Shown: positions 19,427-29,192 of the stretch, piece by piece | Layout of the letters: every line of letters begins with the position of its first letter | How positions within the stretch are numbered: position 1 is the first letter of the stretch | Assembly (NCBI GenBank): GCA_026985055.1 | Contig: JALSQZ010000132.1 | Coordinates: 1 to 64,000 of the forward strand | From: Sedimenticola sp. | GTDB lineage: Bacteria > Pseudomonadota > Gammaproteobacteria > Chromatiales > Chromatiaceae | DNA: 64,000 nt | Reading direction: 5' to 3' | Position numbers and translations under genes: made by a program | The notes under the pieces: generated by a model | Databases searched by the model: none | What the model saw: only the letters and a program-made list of their open reading frames with translations | What the model was told of the DNA's origin: nothing

Positions 19427-20131
19427 ATGAAATTGCCGGTTCTTGCCAATGGCCGCATGCTGCGGCGCTACAAACGATTCCTGGCCGATGTCGAATTGGA
19501 CAATGGCGAGCTGGTGGTGGCGCATGTGCCCAATACGGGGCGCATGACCGGTTGCTGGGAACCGGGAGCGCCGGTTCAGCTGTCCTGGAGTGACAACCCG
19601 CGGCGCAAGCTGGCCTGGACCCTGGAGCGGGTGGATATGGGGCGGGGATGGGTAGGGGTGAATACCCAGCGCGCCAATCCCGTGGTGGAGGAAGCCTTGC
19701 TGCGGCGGCAGCTGCCGGGGCTGGAAGCCTACAAGAATATTCGCAGGGAAGTACGAAGCAGCCAGGGCAGTCGTCTGGATTTTCTCCTGCAGCAGCAGGG
19801 TATGCCGGATGTATGGTTGGAAGTGAAGAATGTGACTCTGCCAGGCAAGGATTGTCTGTGTTTTCCCGACGCCCTTTCAGCGCGTGGCCGCAGACATCTG
19901 CGGGAGCTGGCCGATTTGCGTCGCCAGGGTCACCGGGCCGTGATCCTGTATGCCCTGAATCGTCCCGAAGGGCGCTGTTTCCGTCCTGCTGATGATGTGG
20001 ATGCAGAGTATGGACGCTTGTTGCGGGAGGTATTGAGGCAGGGGGTGGAAGCGCTGGCCCTGCGCCTGGTGCATACGGATACGGAGATTGTTGCGGGCGA
20101 ATGTGTGGATATCGATCTGTTGTTGACCTAG
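19427..20131 (+). CDS. sfsA: SfsA family DNA/RNA nuclease
   Basis: The 234-residue protein shows the SfsA hallmarks: RRYKRFLADVELDNGELVVAHVPNTGRM near the N-terminus, NTQRANPVVEEAL, SRLDFLL and EVKNVTLPGKDCLCFPDALSARGRRHLREL with the nuclease-like Asp/Glu/Lys set. SfsA was described as a sugar-fermentation stimulation protein and later as a nucleic-acid-binding nuclease. I use the ATG at 19427, matching the usual N-terminus. The stop codon lies in a palindromic terminator shared with cpdA. Confidence 0.9.
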   Translation: MKLPVLANGRMLRRYKRFLADVELDNGELVVAHVPNTGRMTGCWEPGAPVQLSWSDNPRRKLAWTLERVDMGRGWVGVNTQRANPVVEEALLRRQLPGLEAYKNIRREVRSSQGSRLDFLLQQQGMPDVWLEVKNVTLPGKDCLCFPDALSARGRRHLRELADLRRQGHRAVILYALNRPEGRCFRPADDVDAEYGRLLREVLRQGVEALALRLVHTDTEIVAGECVDIDLLLT

Positions 20132-20170
20132 CAGGGTGTTGAAAAACGCAGTTTTTCAACACCCTGCTAG
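20128..20170. terminator. Perfect bidirectional terminator holding both stop codons
   Basis: A perfect 19-bp stem (CTAGCAGGGTGTTGAAAAA and its complement) around the loop CGCAG. The TAG stop of sfsA (20129-20131) and the TAG stop of cpdA (20169-20167) are the ends of the two arms. A-rich and T-rich tracts flank the loop rather than follow the stem. Confidence 0.75.
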
Positions 20171-20973
20171 CAGTATCCGGCTGAGTCGGCGATCAATCCC
20201 TGGGGCATCTTTGTGAGGTGATGTGTTTTCGAAGTGATCTCACCGCTGGCGCCAAGAATGATGTCACGCCACCCGGGGGGCGCTGTGTCCAGGCCAAATC
20301 CCGGTTGCCCGGGGGCAAACTGAATACAGGTGGAAGGCGTGGCCATGAGCCTGATGTGTCCGAGCTGGCCTTCCCAGGACTGGTGTACATGTCCCCAACA
20401 GATTCCCTTGACTCGCAAATCATCCCGCACGCGCGACAGCAGTGCATCGCCATTGTCCAGGCCGATGTTGTCCAGCCAGCGGCTGCCTATGGGGACGGGC
20501 TGATGATGCAGAAACAGCAGAATGTGGGAGTTTGTGTCCTCCAGGGCGCGATCCAGGATGTCCAGTTCATGCTGTGACAAATGGCCGTGTTCCTGGCCTG
20601 GTACCTGGCTGTTGAGCAATACCAGACGCCAGTTCCCGATGTCCACATGGCCGCCCGTCCTTATGCCTTTTTTCCCCAGGGTGTCTTGCAGGGTCAGGGC
20701 ATGGTCATGGTTGCCCGGAATGGCAGCGCAGGGACAGCCTGCGCGCTTAAGCGCATGGGCCAGGTTATTGTAGCCGGCACGGGTTCCGTCATGCACAAGA
20801 TCGCCGCTGATGACCACAAAATCCGGTGCTGCGGCATTGCAGGCTTCATGCAGCACCTGTTGCAGGGAATCCAGGGTGTTCAGCCCCAGCAAGGTTCCCT
20901 TGGGATCGGCATACAGGTGACAGTCGCTGATTTGCAGCAGGTGCAGCTCTGCGTCCGGGTTGGCAATATTCAT
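20167..20973 (-). CDS. cpdA: 3',5'-cyclic-AMP phosphodiesterase CpdA
   Basis: The 268-residue class III cyclic-nucleotide phosphodiesterase has the metallophosphoesterase ligands in order: QISDCHLY, ISGDLVHDG, GNHDH, LFLHHQP and WGHVH. It should hydrolyse cAMP in the cytoplasm with a dinuclear metal centre and so set Crp activity. Length and motif spacing match CpdA. It is convergent with sfsA through a shared terminator. Confidence 0.88.
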   Translation of the reverse strand: MNIANPDAELHLLQISDCHLYADPKGTLLGLNTLDSLQQVLHEACNAAAPDFVVISGDLVHDGTRAGYNNLAHALKRAGCPCAAIPGNHDHALTLQDTLGKKGIRTGGHVDIGNWRLVLLNSQVPGQEHGHLSQHELDILDRALEDTNSHILLFLHHQPVPIGSRWLDNIGLDNGDALLSRVRDDLRVKGICWGHVHQSWEGQLGHIRLMATPSTCIQFAPGQPGFGLDTAPPGWRDIILGASGEITSKTHHLTKMPQGLIADSAGYC

Positions 20974-21062
20974 GGCATGTCGGTATTGGTTCGGGAGAAT
21001 CCAACCCTATACGGAAAAAAAACCGTCGGCATGCCGCCATGTGGAAGATTGTGATCTGCTGC

Positions 21063-21578
21063 TCAGAAGCCTTCCGTGGATGTGAACAGGCCCACACGAA
21101 GATCCTTGGCGCTGTAGATTTCCCGGCCATCCACTTCAAGACGGCCGTCAGCAATGCCAAGAATCAGTTTGCGTGCAATAATTCTTTTTATATCAATAGT
21201 ATATTTTACTTCCCCGGCGTTGGGAAGGACCTGTCCGGTAAATTTTACCTCACCTACGCCCAGGGCGCGGCCATGGCCTGGATTGCCCAGCCAGCCCAGA
21301 TAGAAGCCCACCAGTTGCCACATGGCGTCCAGTCCCAGGCAACCGGGCATCACCGGATCACCGGGAAAGTGGCATTCGAAAAACCACAGTTCGGGGTTGA
21401 TATCCAGTTCCGCAATAATCTGTCCCTTGTCATATTCACCACCTGTATCGGTGATCTGCGTAATGCGATCCATCATGAGCATGTTGTCCACGGGCAGCTG
21501 GGCGTTGCCCGGGCCGAACAGTTTTCCGTGTCCACATTTGATCAGGTCTTCTTTGTCGTAGGCGTTCTTGCGTTCCAT
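21063..21578 (-). CDS. fabA: 3-hydroxydecanoyl-ACP dehydratase/isomerase FabA
   Basis: The 171-residue protein is a full-length FabA with the active-site histidine in [15 protein letters not shown] and the aspartate in [12 protein letters not shown]. It dehydrates beta-hydroxydecanoyl-ACP and isomerises it to the cis-3 product for anaerobic unsaturated fatty acid synthesis. It lies seven bases after proS on the minus strand, so the two are probably co-transcribed. No fabB is in the window. Confidence 0.95.
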   Translation of the reverse strand: MERKNAYDKEDLIKCGHGKLFGPGNAQLPVDNMLMMDRITQITDTGGEYDKGQIIAELDINPELWFFECHFPGDPVMPGCLGLDAMWQLVGFYLGWLGNPGHGRALGVGEVKFTGQVLPNAGEVKYTIDIKRIIARKLILGIADGRLEVDGREIYSAKDLRVGLFTSTEGF

Positions 21579-21584
21579 TTTGGT

Positions 21585-23294
21585 TTATTGTTCCAGTAGT
21601 GATTGGATGTGAGACACGATGTTGTCCAGAGGGATCATTTCGTTGTCGTTGGCGTTTCGGGCGCGGAATTCCACCTCGCCTTTTTCCAGGCTGCGCGCGC
21701 CCACCACCACGCGCAAGGGAATGCCCATGAGTTCGTGATCGGCAAACATGACTCCGGGGCGCTGGTCGCGATCATCATACAAAACCTCGATATCTGCTTG
21801 GCGAAGATCCTGGTACAGCTTGTCGGCCGCCTCACGAACCTGTTCCGATTTGCCCATTTGCATGGGCAGCAGGGATACCTGAAAAGGAGCGATAGCCATC
21901 GGCCAGACAATGCCCTTGTCGTCATGATGCTGCTCTATGGCCGCTCCCACTACCCGGGAAACGCCAATGCCATAGCAGCCCATGGTCATGGTTATGGCCT
22001 TGCCGTTTTCGTCCAGTACCGTGGCATTCATGGCTTCGCTGTATTTGCTGCCCAGCTGGAAAATGTGGCCTACCTCGATACCGCGAGCAATGGTCAGTAC
22101 ACCCTGACCGTCGGGACTGGGATCCCCTTCCACTACGTTGCGGATGTCCGCCATTTCCGGCAGCGGGGTATCTCTTTCCCAGTTGATGCCAAAATAATGC
22201 TTGCCATCGATATTGGCGCCAGCGGAAAAGTCCGCGAGTACGCCCACGGAGCGGTCGGCAATGACGGGGAGGGGCAGATTCACCGGGCCTAGGGAGCCGG
22301 GGCCGGCGCCAACGGCTTCGCGAATCTCTTGTTCCGTGGCAAAACGCAGGGGAGAGGCAACCTGAGGCAGTTTTTCCGCCTTGATCTCATTCAGCTCATG
22401 ATCGCCGCGCACCAGCAGGGCAATCAGGCCGCCTTGTGCTGCTTCCACCACCAGGGTCTTGACCGTTTGCTCGATGGGCAGGGAGAACTGTTCCACCAGT
22501 TCCGCGATGGTTTTGGCGTTGGGGGTGTCCACCAGTTCCATCTCTTTCGCCGGAACAGGCCGCTCGCTGGTGGAGGGAAGGGCTTCGGCCAGCTCGACAT
22601 TGGCGGCGTAATCGCTTTGTGTGGAAAAGGCGATGGCATCTTCGCCAGCATCCGCGAGCACATGAAACTCGTGGGAAGCACTGCCGCCAATGGCCCCGGT
22701 ATCCGCTGCTACGGGACGGAAGTCCAGACCACAGCGGTTGAAGATACGGCTGTAGGTGGCATGCATGAGCTCATAGGTCTGTTGCAGGGATTGCTGATCC
22801 ACATGGAAGGAATAGGCATCCTTCATGAGGAATTCCCGGGCGCGCATGATGCCGAAACGCGGTCGGATCTCATCCCGGAATTTGGTCTGGATCTGGTAGA
22901 AATTCACCGGCAGCTGGCGGTAGCTTCTGAGTTGATTGCGCGCCAGATCAGTAATGATTTCTTCGTGGGTGGGGCCCAGGCAGAATTCCCGGTTGTGCCG
23001 GTCATGGAAGCGCAACAGCTCCGGGCCATACTGTTCCCAGCGCCCGGATTCCTGCCACAGTTCGGCGGGCTGCACCACGGGCATGGACAATTCCAGCGCG
23101 CCGGATCGATCCATCTCCTCGCGCACGATACGCTCCACCTTGCGTAATACCCGCAGTCCCAGAGGCAGCCATACATACAGACCGGAAGCCAGCTTGCGGA
23201 TCAGGCCGGCACGCAGCATCAGCTGATGACTGGGAATTTCGGCATCTGCCGGAGTTTCCTTCAGTGTCTGCAGGGGAAACTGGGAAACGCGCAT
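21585..23294 (-). CDS. proS: Prolyl-tRNA synthetase, bacterial type
   Basis: The 569-residue class II synthetase contains the motif 2 region ([21 protein letters not shown]), the motif 3 region ([17 protein letters not shown]) and the central editing (INS) domain between roughly residues 230 and 390. A C-terminal anticodon-binding domain follows. It charges tRNA-Pro and clears mischarged Ala. Length matches the E. coli type. Confidence 0.96.
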   Translation of the reverse strand: MRVSQFPLQTLKETPADAEIPSHQLMLRAGLIRKLASGLYVWLPLGLRVLRKVERIVREEMDRSGALELSMPVVQPAELWQESGRWEQYGPELLRFHDRHNREFCLGPTHEEIITDLARNQLRSYRQLPVNFYQIQTKFRDEIRPRFGIMRAREFLMKDAYSFHVDQQSLQQTYELMHATYSRIFNRCGLDFRPVAADTGAIGGSASHEFHVLADAGEDAIAFSTQSDYAANVELAEALPSTSERPVPAKEMELVDTPNAKTIAELVEQFSLPIEQTVKTLVVEAAQGGLIALLVRGDHELNEIKAEKLPQVASPLRFATEQEIREAVGAGPGSLGPVNLPLPVIADRSVGVLADFSAGANIDGKHYFGINWERDTPLPEMADIRNVVEGDPSPDGQGVLTIARGIEVGHIFQLGSKYSEAMNATVLDENGKAITMTMGCYGIGVSRVVGAAIEQHHDDKGIVWPMAIAPFQVSLLPMQMGKSEQVREAADKLYQDLRQADIEVLYDDRDQRPGVMFADHELMGIPLRVVVGARSLEKGEVEFRARNANDNEMIPLDNIVSHIQSLLEQ

Positions 23295-23410
23295 CGGGAT
23301 TCTCCTGAATCGGGTAACGGATTAAACTCAATTGACAGGAACGATTCCCGCCAAAGCCGCTTATTCTAACCGAATCCGCTCTGTGACGATATGCATGCGA
23401 GTCGGGAAGA

Positions 23411-24508
23411 TCAGCCGGGAGGTGGCTTTTCCGCTCTTGCCAGGTTCCACAGACGTTCCGCGTGGCTGCCCAGGTACCAGAAACTGGCGGCCAACACAGC
23501 GAAAAACAGAGCCTTGTGCATGCTGTCCCAGAAGTATTCGAAAAATCGCGTGTACAGGTTGATGCCGAGAAAGACAATGCCAAAACCCCGGGTCAGGGGA
23601 TCATGATGGCGAATGCCATGGTAGAGGGCGATCAGTGCTGCGCAGCCGAAAAGTAAAGCCCACAGCGCAAGCTCGGCATGGGTGGCGCTCTTCCAGTGAT
23701 CCATGCCGCCGTAGTTGCCGAAAATGGACATCAGCCACAGGGCGACGAAGAAGTATGTCAGCCCGGCGGCCCGGGTGCTGTAAGCGAAATCCCGTCCCCG
23801 TTGCCAGTAGCTGAACAAACCGCTCACGCCCAGCAACAGCAGGCCAAACAGGACGAAGCGCAGCGGATAGTTCATACCCAGATAGTAGGCGCCCCAGCCT
23901 GACAGATAGCCGGTTTCAGCGCCCAGCCAGCTGCCCAGGGACAGCAGGCCAAACACCCACACCAACGTGGATGGAAACCACAGCCCCAACAGGCCATAGA
24001 TGACACTGGCCAGCAACAGGAGAAGGGAAAAATGTCCGCTTCCGTCATCCAGTATTCTTCCCAGCAGGGCGACGCACAGGGCGGTTCCCAGTACGCCGAG
24101 AAAAAACAGGGCTTCGTTACTGAAATGTTTCTCGGGGAAGCGACGGCGACGTTCGAGTCCCCGGTGGTAGATGAATGCGCTGAATGTGGCACTGATCGCC
24201 AGTTTCACCGTATCCGGCGTGCTGAACAATTTTTCCAGCAGATCCATGAGCCAGCGGTCACTGAGTACTGCGGACACGGATATGACAATACTGACGATGG
24301 CAAACCAGAAGGCGTAGCGGGCCAGTTTTTGCCAGTCGAAGAAAACCACCTGGATGTCTGCTTCAAGCTCATCGTGCTGCTCTTTGCTGATGCGCCCTTC
24401 CGTATGCCACTGGCGCAGCATGGAGCGCAGAAACCGGGCTTTTTGGGGAGGCAGTTGCATCCACTCATCATAACCTGAATCAGCTCTTTCCGCTGGCTGC
24501 TGTTTCAT
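23411..24508 (-). CDS. DUF2157-like multi-span membrane protein
   Basis: The 365-residue protein has an N-terminal cytoplasmic helical part (residues 1-70, with WHTEGRISKEQHDELE typical of DUF2157-like proteins) and about eight to ten hydrophobic segments covering the rest. No catalytic residues are evident. It lies 116 bases upstream of proS on the same strand, with argG diverging from it. Function unknown. Confidence 0.72.
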   Translation of the reverse strand: MKQQPAERADSGYDEWMQLPPQKARFLRSMLRQWHTEGRISKEQHDELEADIQVVFFDWQKLARYAFWFAIVSIVISVSAVLSDRWLMDLLEKLFSTPDTVKLAISATFSAFIYHRGLERRRRFPEKHFSNEALFFLGVLGTALCVALLGRILDDGSGHFSLLLLLASVIYGLLGLWFPSTLVWVFGLLSLGSWLGAETGYLSGWGAYYLGMNYPLRFVLFGLLLLGVSGLFSYWQRGRDFAYSTRAAGLTYFFVALWLMSIFGNYGGMDHWKSATHAELALWALLFGCAALIALYHGIRHHDPLTRGFGIVFLGINLYTRFFEYFWDSMHKALFFAVLAASFWYLGSHAERLWNLARAEKPPPG

Positions 24509-24575
24509 TACGCCTCATGGAGCCAGAAGCAGGGTGTTATAATCCGCCCCATCAAATTTTGTGTGAGCAAGCATT

Positions 24576-25796
24576 ATGTCCAAGAACAAAGTGAACAAGG
24601 TGGTTCTGGCCTATTCCGGTGGGCTGGATACCTCCGTAATTCTGAAATGGCTGGAAGACGAGTACGGTTGCGAGGTAGTCACCTTTACCGCGGATATTGG
24701 TCAGGGAGAGGAAGTGGAGCCGGCCCGGGCCAAGGCGCAGTCCATGGGGATCAAGGAGATTTATGTGGAGGATCTTCGTGAGGAATTTGCCCGTGACTAT
24801 GTTTTTCCCATGTTTCGCGCCAATGCGGTCTATGAGGGTGAATATCTGCTGGGCACTTCCATCGCCCGTCCCCTCATCGCCAGGCGTCTGGTGGAAATTG
24901 CCAGGGAAACCGGCGCCGATGCCATTTCCCACGGAGCTACGGGAAAGGGCAACGATCAGGTTCGCTTTGAGCTGGGGGCTTATGCCCTGATGCCCGACGT
25001 GAAAATCATCGCTCCCTGGCGGGAGTGGGATCTGCTGTCCCGGGAAAAGCTCATGGCCTATGCCGCCGAGCATGGCATCGAAGTGGATTTTGCCAAGGCG
25101 GGCAAGAAATCACCTTATTCCATGGACGCCAACCTGCTGCATATTTCCTATGAAGGTGACATTCTGGAAGATCCCTGGAATGAGCCCGAGGAAGACATGT
25201 GGCGATGGACGGTTTCTCCGGAGAAGGCTCCCGATGAACCGACCTATTTGGAGCTGACCTATGAAAAGGGCGATATCGTGGCCATCGACGGCAAGCCCAT
25301 GTCGGCTTCCGAAGTCATGGAATACCTGAACAAGGCAGGCGGCGAGAACGGCGTGGGCCGGGACGATATCGTGGAGAACCGTTTCGTGGGCATGAAATCC
25401 CGCGGGTGTTACGAAACCCCGGCGGGTACCATCATGCTCAAGGCGCATCGCGCCATGGAATCCCTGACCCTGGATCGCGAAGCCGCGCATCTGAAAGATG
25501 AGCTCATGCCCCGTTATGCGAAGATGATCTACAACGGTTTCTGGTGGTCCCCCGAGCGTCAAGCCCTGCAGGCGCTCATCGATCAGACCCAGGAAGTGGT
25601 CAATGGCGTGGTGCGGGTGAAACTGTACAAGGGCAATGTCATCGTGGTTGGGCGGAAATCCGATACCAACAGTCTGTTCGACGAAGCCATTGCCACTTTC
25701 GATGATGATGAAGGCGCTTACAACCAGAAGGATGCCGAAGGCTTCATCAAGCTCAATGCGTTGCGCCTGCGGGTGGCGGCGCGCAAGCGGCGTTAA
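24576..25796 (+). CDS. argG: Argininosuccinate synthase
   Basis: The 406-residue enzyme starts with [26 protein letters not shown], the ATP-pyrophosphatase loop. It has the substrate-binding segments [17 protein letters not shown] and [18 protein letters not shown]. It condenses citrulline and aspartate with ATP in arginine synthesis. Length is standard. Its TAA stop overlaps the TAA stop of the convergent HD-domain gene inside a single TTAA. Confidence 0.97.
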   Translation: MSKNKVNKVVLAYSGGLDTSVILKWLEDEYGCEVVTFTADIGQGEEVEPARAKAQSMGIKEIYVEDLREEFARDYVFPMFRANAVYEGEYLLGTSIARPLIARRLVEIARETGADAISHGATGKGNDQVRFELGAYALMPDVKIIAPWREWDLLSREKLMAYAAEHGIEVDFAKAGKKSPYSMDANLLHISYEGDILEDPWNEPEEDMWRWTVSPEKAPDEPTYLELTYEKGDIVAIDGKPMSASEVMEYLNKAGGENGVGRDDIVENRFVGMKSRGCYETPAGTIMLKAHRAMESLTLDREAAHLKDELMPRYAKMIYNGFWWSPERQALQALIDQTQEVVNGVVRVKLYKGNVIVVGRKSDTNSLFDEAIATFDDDEGAYNQKDAEGFIKLNALRLRVAARKRR

Positions 25797-27136
25797 TATT
25801 GCTGGTCGGCCAGGAAACGCTGCCCCAGACGTACGATCTGGGGCCAGTCCTGGGTGGTGATGGACTGGCCATGGGCCAGGTTGTTGCGCAGGGATTCCAT
25901 GGCGCGAATGGCCTGATCCGCCTGGCTTTTTGAACTGAAACCAAAGTCCCGCAGAAACTGCTGGTTTTGCACCAGCAGGTAGCCTTTGTCCGACAGTTGC
26001 AGGCAGTCCACCAGCCCGATGTGGTGGGCGCCCCGGCGCTGCCGTTCTTCCAGCAGTTGATGCGCCTTCTTCAGCCGGCCCGGGCTGCATTTCTCCACCC
26101 AGGCATCGTTCGGCCAGATTTCGCGAAGCAGTTCGGTAAAGCGGATTTCCAGCATGGTGATGATACCGAACAGCCACATGCGCACGATGGGTTTTTCCAT
26201 GTCGGTGCGGGTGATGACGCCCGATACGGTATTGAGCATGGTGACAAAGCAATGATCGTGGCGGCTGAGAACCAGTATGACTTCCGAGAGGCTGGCGTCA
26301 CCATAGATCTGCTGATCCGGGCTGAAGCCGCGGCTATGGTCCAGGCAGGTCTCTCCGGTCAGTTCTTCGCGGCGTATATAGCCTACGACGATACCTCTGT
26401 CGCGCACCCCGGCTACCTGCAGCCCGGCTTCCTGCATGAGGGCCTGCACGCCCCGGGCCAGACGGTCGCCATCAAAAGATGGCAGGGGTTCGGCGATGTC
26501 CTTGGCGGTAAATGCCTCGGAAAACAGCCGCTGTACCCGTCTCCGGGAGAATCCCAGACTGGCGGCGGCCTTGTCTTCAGTGCCGCTGGCGGGAAGAGGA
26601 TGAATGAATGACACGCCCAACTGGTCCATGCATTTCTGCAGCAGCTTGCGCGCCCGGCGCATAAGTTCTTTGTCACCTTTACGCAGTACATCCAGCAGGG
26701 CCGCCATTTCCCCCAGATATACCCTGGCAAAGTTCTCGTCGTGCTTGCATATGTCCCGGGCATTGTCGATGAGATCCGCCAGCTTTATCGTTTGTGCAGC
26801 GGCGGATGCGCCTGCCAGATGGTCTCTGTCCATGGCCTTGCGCAGGGCCCGGTTACCATCGCTGGGCTTGCTGACATCCGTCAGTTCACGAACCAGTGTT
26901 GCCACCTGGGAGCCAAAGTTTTCTTCGATGTCGCGGTGGGTGGCCGGAGTGTCTTCCACTGTATCATGTAGCCAGGCGGCGGCGATCATTTCCTCGCTTC
27001 CTCCGACTTCCCTGACCAGATTGGCGACGGATTTGAGATGCACTTCATAAGGTTGCTGACTGTACTTGCGCTTGTGTTCGATGCGCTGATGGGCGCTGGT
27101 GGCAAAAGTCTTGGCGCGTTTGACGAGATCGGGCAT
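25793..27136 (-). CDS. HD (SpoT-like) / CBS / HEPN-like multidomain protein
   Basis: A 447-residue cytoplasmic protein. Residues 1-170 form an HD hydrolase domain of the (p)ppGpp-hydrolase kind: H33, H57-D58 in [11 protein letters not shown], and D121 in KLADLIDN. Residues about 230-325 resemble CBS repeats ([46 protein letters not shown]). The C-terminal helical region ends with [12 protein letters not shown], an R417-x4-H422 pattern as in HEPN RNases. A hydrolase coupled to nucleotide sensing and possible RNA cleavage is inferred, not shown. The ATG at 27136 decides the start; the longer open frame only mirrors the divergent MBL gene. Confidence 0.78.
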   Translation of the reverse strand: MPDLVKRAKTFATSAHQRIEHKRKYSQQPYEVHLKSVANLVREVGGSEEMIAAAWLHDTVEDTPATHRDIEENFGSQVATLVRELTDVSKPSDGNRALRKAMDRDHLAGASAAAQTIKLADLIDNARDICKHDENFARVYLGEMAALLDVLRKGDKELMRRARKLLQKCMDQLGVSFIHPLPASGTEDKAAASLGFSRRRVQRLFSEAFTAKDIAEPLPSFDGDRLARGVQALMQEAGLQVAGVRDRGIVVGYIRREELTGETCLDHSRGFSPDQQIYGDASLSEVILVLSRHDHCFVTMLNTVSGVITRTDMEKPIVRMWLFGIITMLEIRFTELLREIWPNDAWVEKCSPGRLKKAHQLLEERQRRGAHHIGLVDCLQLSDKGYLLVQNQQFLRDFGFSSKSQADQAIRAMESLRNNLAHGQSITTQDWPQIVRLGQRFLADQQY

Positions 27137-27193
27137 GGGGCGTTGGCCTGACTGGGTTATACTGGACACATAATAACGAGGAGGAGAAGATAA

Positions 27194-28147
27194 ATGAGAT
27201 TTTTTTTGTCCGTGTTTTTTGTTCTGTCGTTTCTGGCCCAGCCGTTGCTGGCGGAAAAGGCGCCAGCTCTCAAGGCTGACTATCAGGCGAAACAGGTAGC
27301 CGATGGCGTATATGTGATCCATGGCCCAAAGGGCGTGCCTTCTGCGCAAAACCAGGGGTTCATGAACAATCCGGCTTTCCTGCTGACGAAAGACGGCGTG
27401 GTGGTCGTCGATCCCGGCAGCAGTGTGCAGGTGGGTGAGATGGTATTGGCACAGATCCGCAAGGTAACGGACAAACCCGTTGTGGCGGTGTTCGATACCC
27501 ATGTGCATGGGGACCACTGGTTGGGTAACCAGGCGATCTTCGAAGCCTTTCCCAAAGTGAAAATCTATGCCCACCCGAAAATGATGGAGCGGGTGGAGCA
27601 GGGAGCCGGCGCCCAGTGGTTGCAAGTCATGATGGATATGACCAAGGGAGCGACTGCCGGAACAAAAGTGGTGTCTGCCAACACGCCGGTCGACGAAGGC
27701 AGTGTAATCAGCATTGGTGGACTGGATATCCATGTGCTGCATGACGGCAAATCGCATACGGACACCGACATCATGCTGCATCTGCCGGCGAAGGGAGTGA
27801 TCTTTCTCGGGGACAATGCCGGATATGGGAGGATGTTGCGCATGAATGATGGCAGTTTTGCGGGTAATATCCGCAACTTGAATCGCGCTTTGGGTACCGG
27901 GGCAAAAGTCTTTGTGCCCGGTCACGGGCCGACTGCCGGGCCGGAAGCCGCGACCGAGTACCGGGATTACCTGCAAACGGTTTACGATGGCGTAAAAGGC
28001 TATTTTGAGGATGATCTGAGTGATTTCGAGATCAAGCCCAAACTCCTGCCCAGGCTGTCCCGCTGGAAAGACTGGACGGATTTCGACAGTCTGGTAGGCA
28101 GCCATATCAGTCTCGCTTACCTGGAAGTGGAAGCAGCCGAATTCTGA
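27194..28147 (+). CDS. Exported metallo-beta-lactamase-fold hydrolase
   Basis: The 317-residue protein has a signal peptide (MRFFLSVFFVLSFLAQPLLA) and the metal-binding motif THVHGDHWLGN. Further ligands appear in HDGKSHTDTD, FLGDNAGYG and VPGHGP. Related exported MBL proteins (SoxH or quinoprotein-relay types) occur in sulfur oxidisers and methylotrophs, but the substrate is not established. A purine-rich AGGAGGAG site precedes the ATG. It overlaps the DUF523 gene by one base. Confidence 0.82.
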   Translation: MRFFLSVFFVLSFLAQPLLAEKAPALKADYQAKQVADGVYVIHGPKGVPSAQNQGFMNNPAFLLTKDGVVVVDPGSSVQVGEMVLAQIRKVTDKPVVAVFDTHVHGDHWLGNQAIFEAFPKVKIYAHPKMMERVEQGAGAQWLQVMMDMTKGATAGTKVVSANTPVDEGSVISIGGLDIHVLHDGKSHTDTDIMLHLPAKGVIFLGDNAGYGRMLRMNDGSFAGNIRNLNRALGTGAKVFVPGHGPTAGPEAATEYRDYLQTVYDGVKGYFEDDLSDFEIKPKLLPRLSRWKDWTDFDSLVGSHISLAYLEVEAAEF

Positions 28148-28671
28148 TGAAGCCCCGGGTAGGAGTCAGCGCCTGCCTGCTGGGGCATCCGGTTCGCTAT
28201 GACGGGGATGCCCGCCCTCATGCCTGGATACGCGATATATTGCCCGAATATGCCGATCTGTTGCCTTTCTGTCCGGAAACACAAGCCGGACTGACCGTGC
28301 CCCGGCCTGCGGTACAACTGGTTCGGAAAATGAATGGCGAGATCATCATGCGCGGGGTGGCGGATCAGGATCTGGATGTGACTGGGCGCATGCGCTTCTG
28401 GATGGAACAGCAGGAGTCCTTCGTGGAGAATTTGCACGCCCTGATTTTCAAGTCGCGTTCACCCAGTTGCGGTCTCGGCAGTACGCCGGTGTACAGTGAA
28501 GCCGGAGCAGAGGTGGAACAAAATCAGGATGGCCTTTTTGCTGCCTGGGTGCGTCATCGTTTCCCTGATCTGTTGCTGTTTGACGATGTTTTTCTGGACA
28601 AATCCGACGCGCAGGCGGTCTTTCTTTCCCTGCTGGCGGACAAATCCGGAATCGATCGAAGGGGATCTTGA
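28147..28671 (+). CDS. DUF523 domain protein
   Basis: The 174-residue protein carries the DUF523 cysteine motifs: GVSACLLGHPVRYDG at the N-terminus, FCPETQAGLTVPRP and SRSPSCGLG. The conserved cysteines suggest an iron-sulfur or zinc site. Relatives include the TudS thiouracil desulfidase, so a desulfidase role is possible. Its start shares one base with the stop of the MBL gene (TGATG), so the two are co-translated. A degenerate structured repeat follows from about 28671. Confidence 0.82.
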   Translation: MKPRVGVSACLLGHPVRYDGDARPHAWIRDILPEYADLLPFCPETQAGLTVPRPAVQLVRKMNGEIIMRGVADQDLDVTGRMRFWMEQQESFVENLHALIFKSRSPSCGLGSTPVYSEAGAEVEQNQDGLFAAWVRHRFPDLLLFDDVFLDKSDAQAVFLSLLADKSGIDRRGS

Positions 28672-28867
28672 ATTTCTCCTTTACTCGTATTTTCAATCAC
28701 TTGTCGTAATCGGAGATGGTGAATCACCCCTGTTTTCCACAAATGGCTGGTTTTTTTCGGATGTCCTGAAACAAATTTTGTCCTGCAGGGGTCTATACTA
28801 CGTGCGGGCAGATTTCGTGTCCGCATTACAACCTACCAAAGCAAAAATTCCTGTCAGGAGGATTGAG

Positions 28868-29128
28868 ATGACAACAGTAGAAAAAGCAAAAGGCATGGCA
28901 CTGGCGGCAGCGGCGGCGGCAATGCTTGCAGGCGCGCCCATGGGGGTCATGGCGGATGAGGCCAAAGGCAAATGCATGGGAGCCAATTCCTGCAAGGGCA
29001 AGGGCGCCTGTGCCACCGCCACCAATGCCTGTGCGGGCATGAACGCCTGCAAGGGGCAGGGTTTTCTGAAGATGACCAAGGCCGAGTGTGACAAGGCGGG
29101 CGGCAGCTTCGAGCCCATCAAGAAGTAA
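28868..29128 (+). CDS. bufA2: Bufferin-type RiPP metallophore precursor (BufA2-like)
   Basis: An 86-residue precursor with a signal peptide (KAKGMALAAAAAAMLAGAPMGVMA) and a small cysteine-rich core: C36, C42, C48, C55, C61 and C74 in repeats such as CMGANSCKGKGAC and NACAGMNACKGQG. Bufferins are periplasmic peptides whose cysteines are modified by a BufB (MNIO) enzyme to bind copper; the adjacent bufB and bufC support this call. The ATG at 28868 has AGGAGG eight bases upstream. A strong terminator lies between bufA and bufB, which should keep precursor mRNA in excess. Confidence 0.88.
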   Translation: MTTVEKAKGMALAAAAAAMLAGAPMGVMADEAKGKCMGANSCKGKGACATATNACAGMNACKGQGFLKMTKAECDKAGGSFEPIKK

Positions 29129-29146
29129 CTTTTGCGCTGATGTGAA

Positions 29147-29182
29147 GAAAAACCGGGCCCGTACGCGCGCCCGGTTTTTTTT
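29147..29182 (+). terminator. Intrinsic terminator/attenuator between bufA2 and bufB
   Basis: AACCGGGC (29151-29158) pairs with GCCCGGTT (29169-29176) around a 10-base loop and is followed by eight T residues. Partial read-through would give much precursor and little modifying enzyme. Confidence 0.8.
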
Positions 29183-29192
29183 CGAGACAGAC

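Noticed and set aside
27137..28105. 970-base upstream extension of the HD/CBS/HEPN frame
   Set aside because: It is antisense to the well-supported MBL gene and adds no domain; the ATG at 27136 gives a clean N-terminus.
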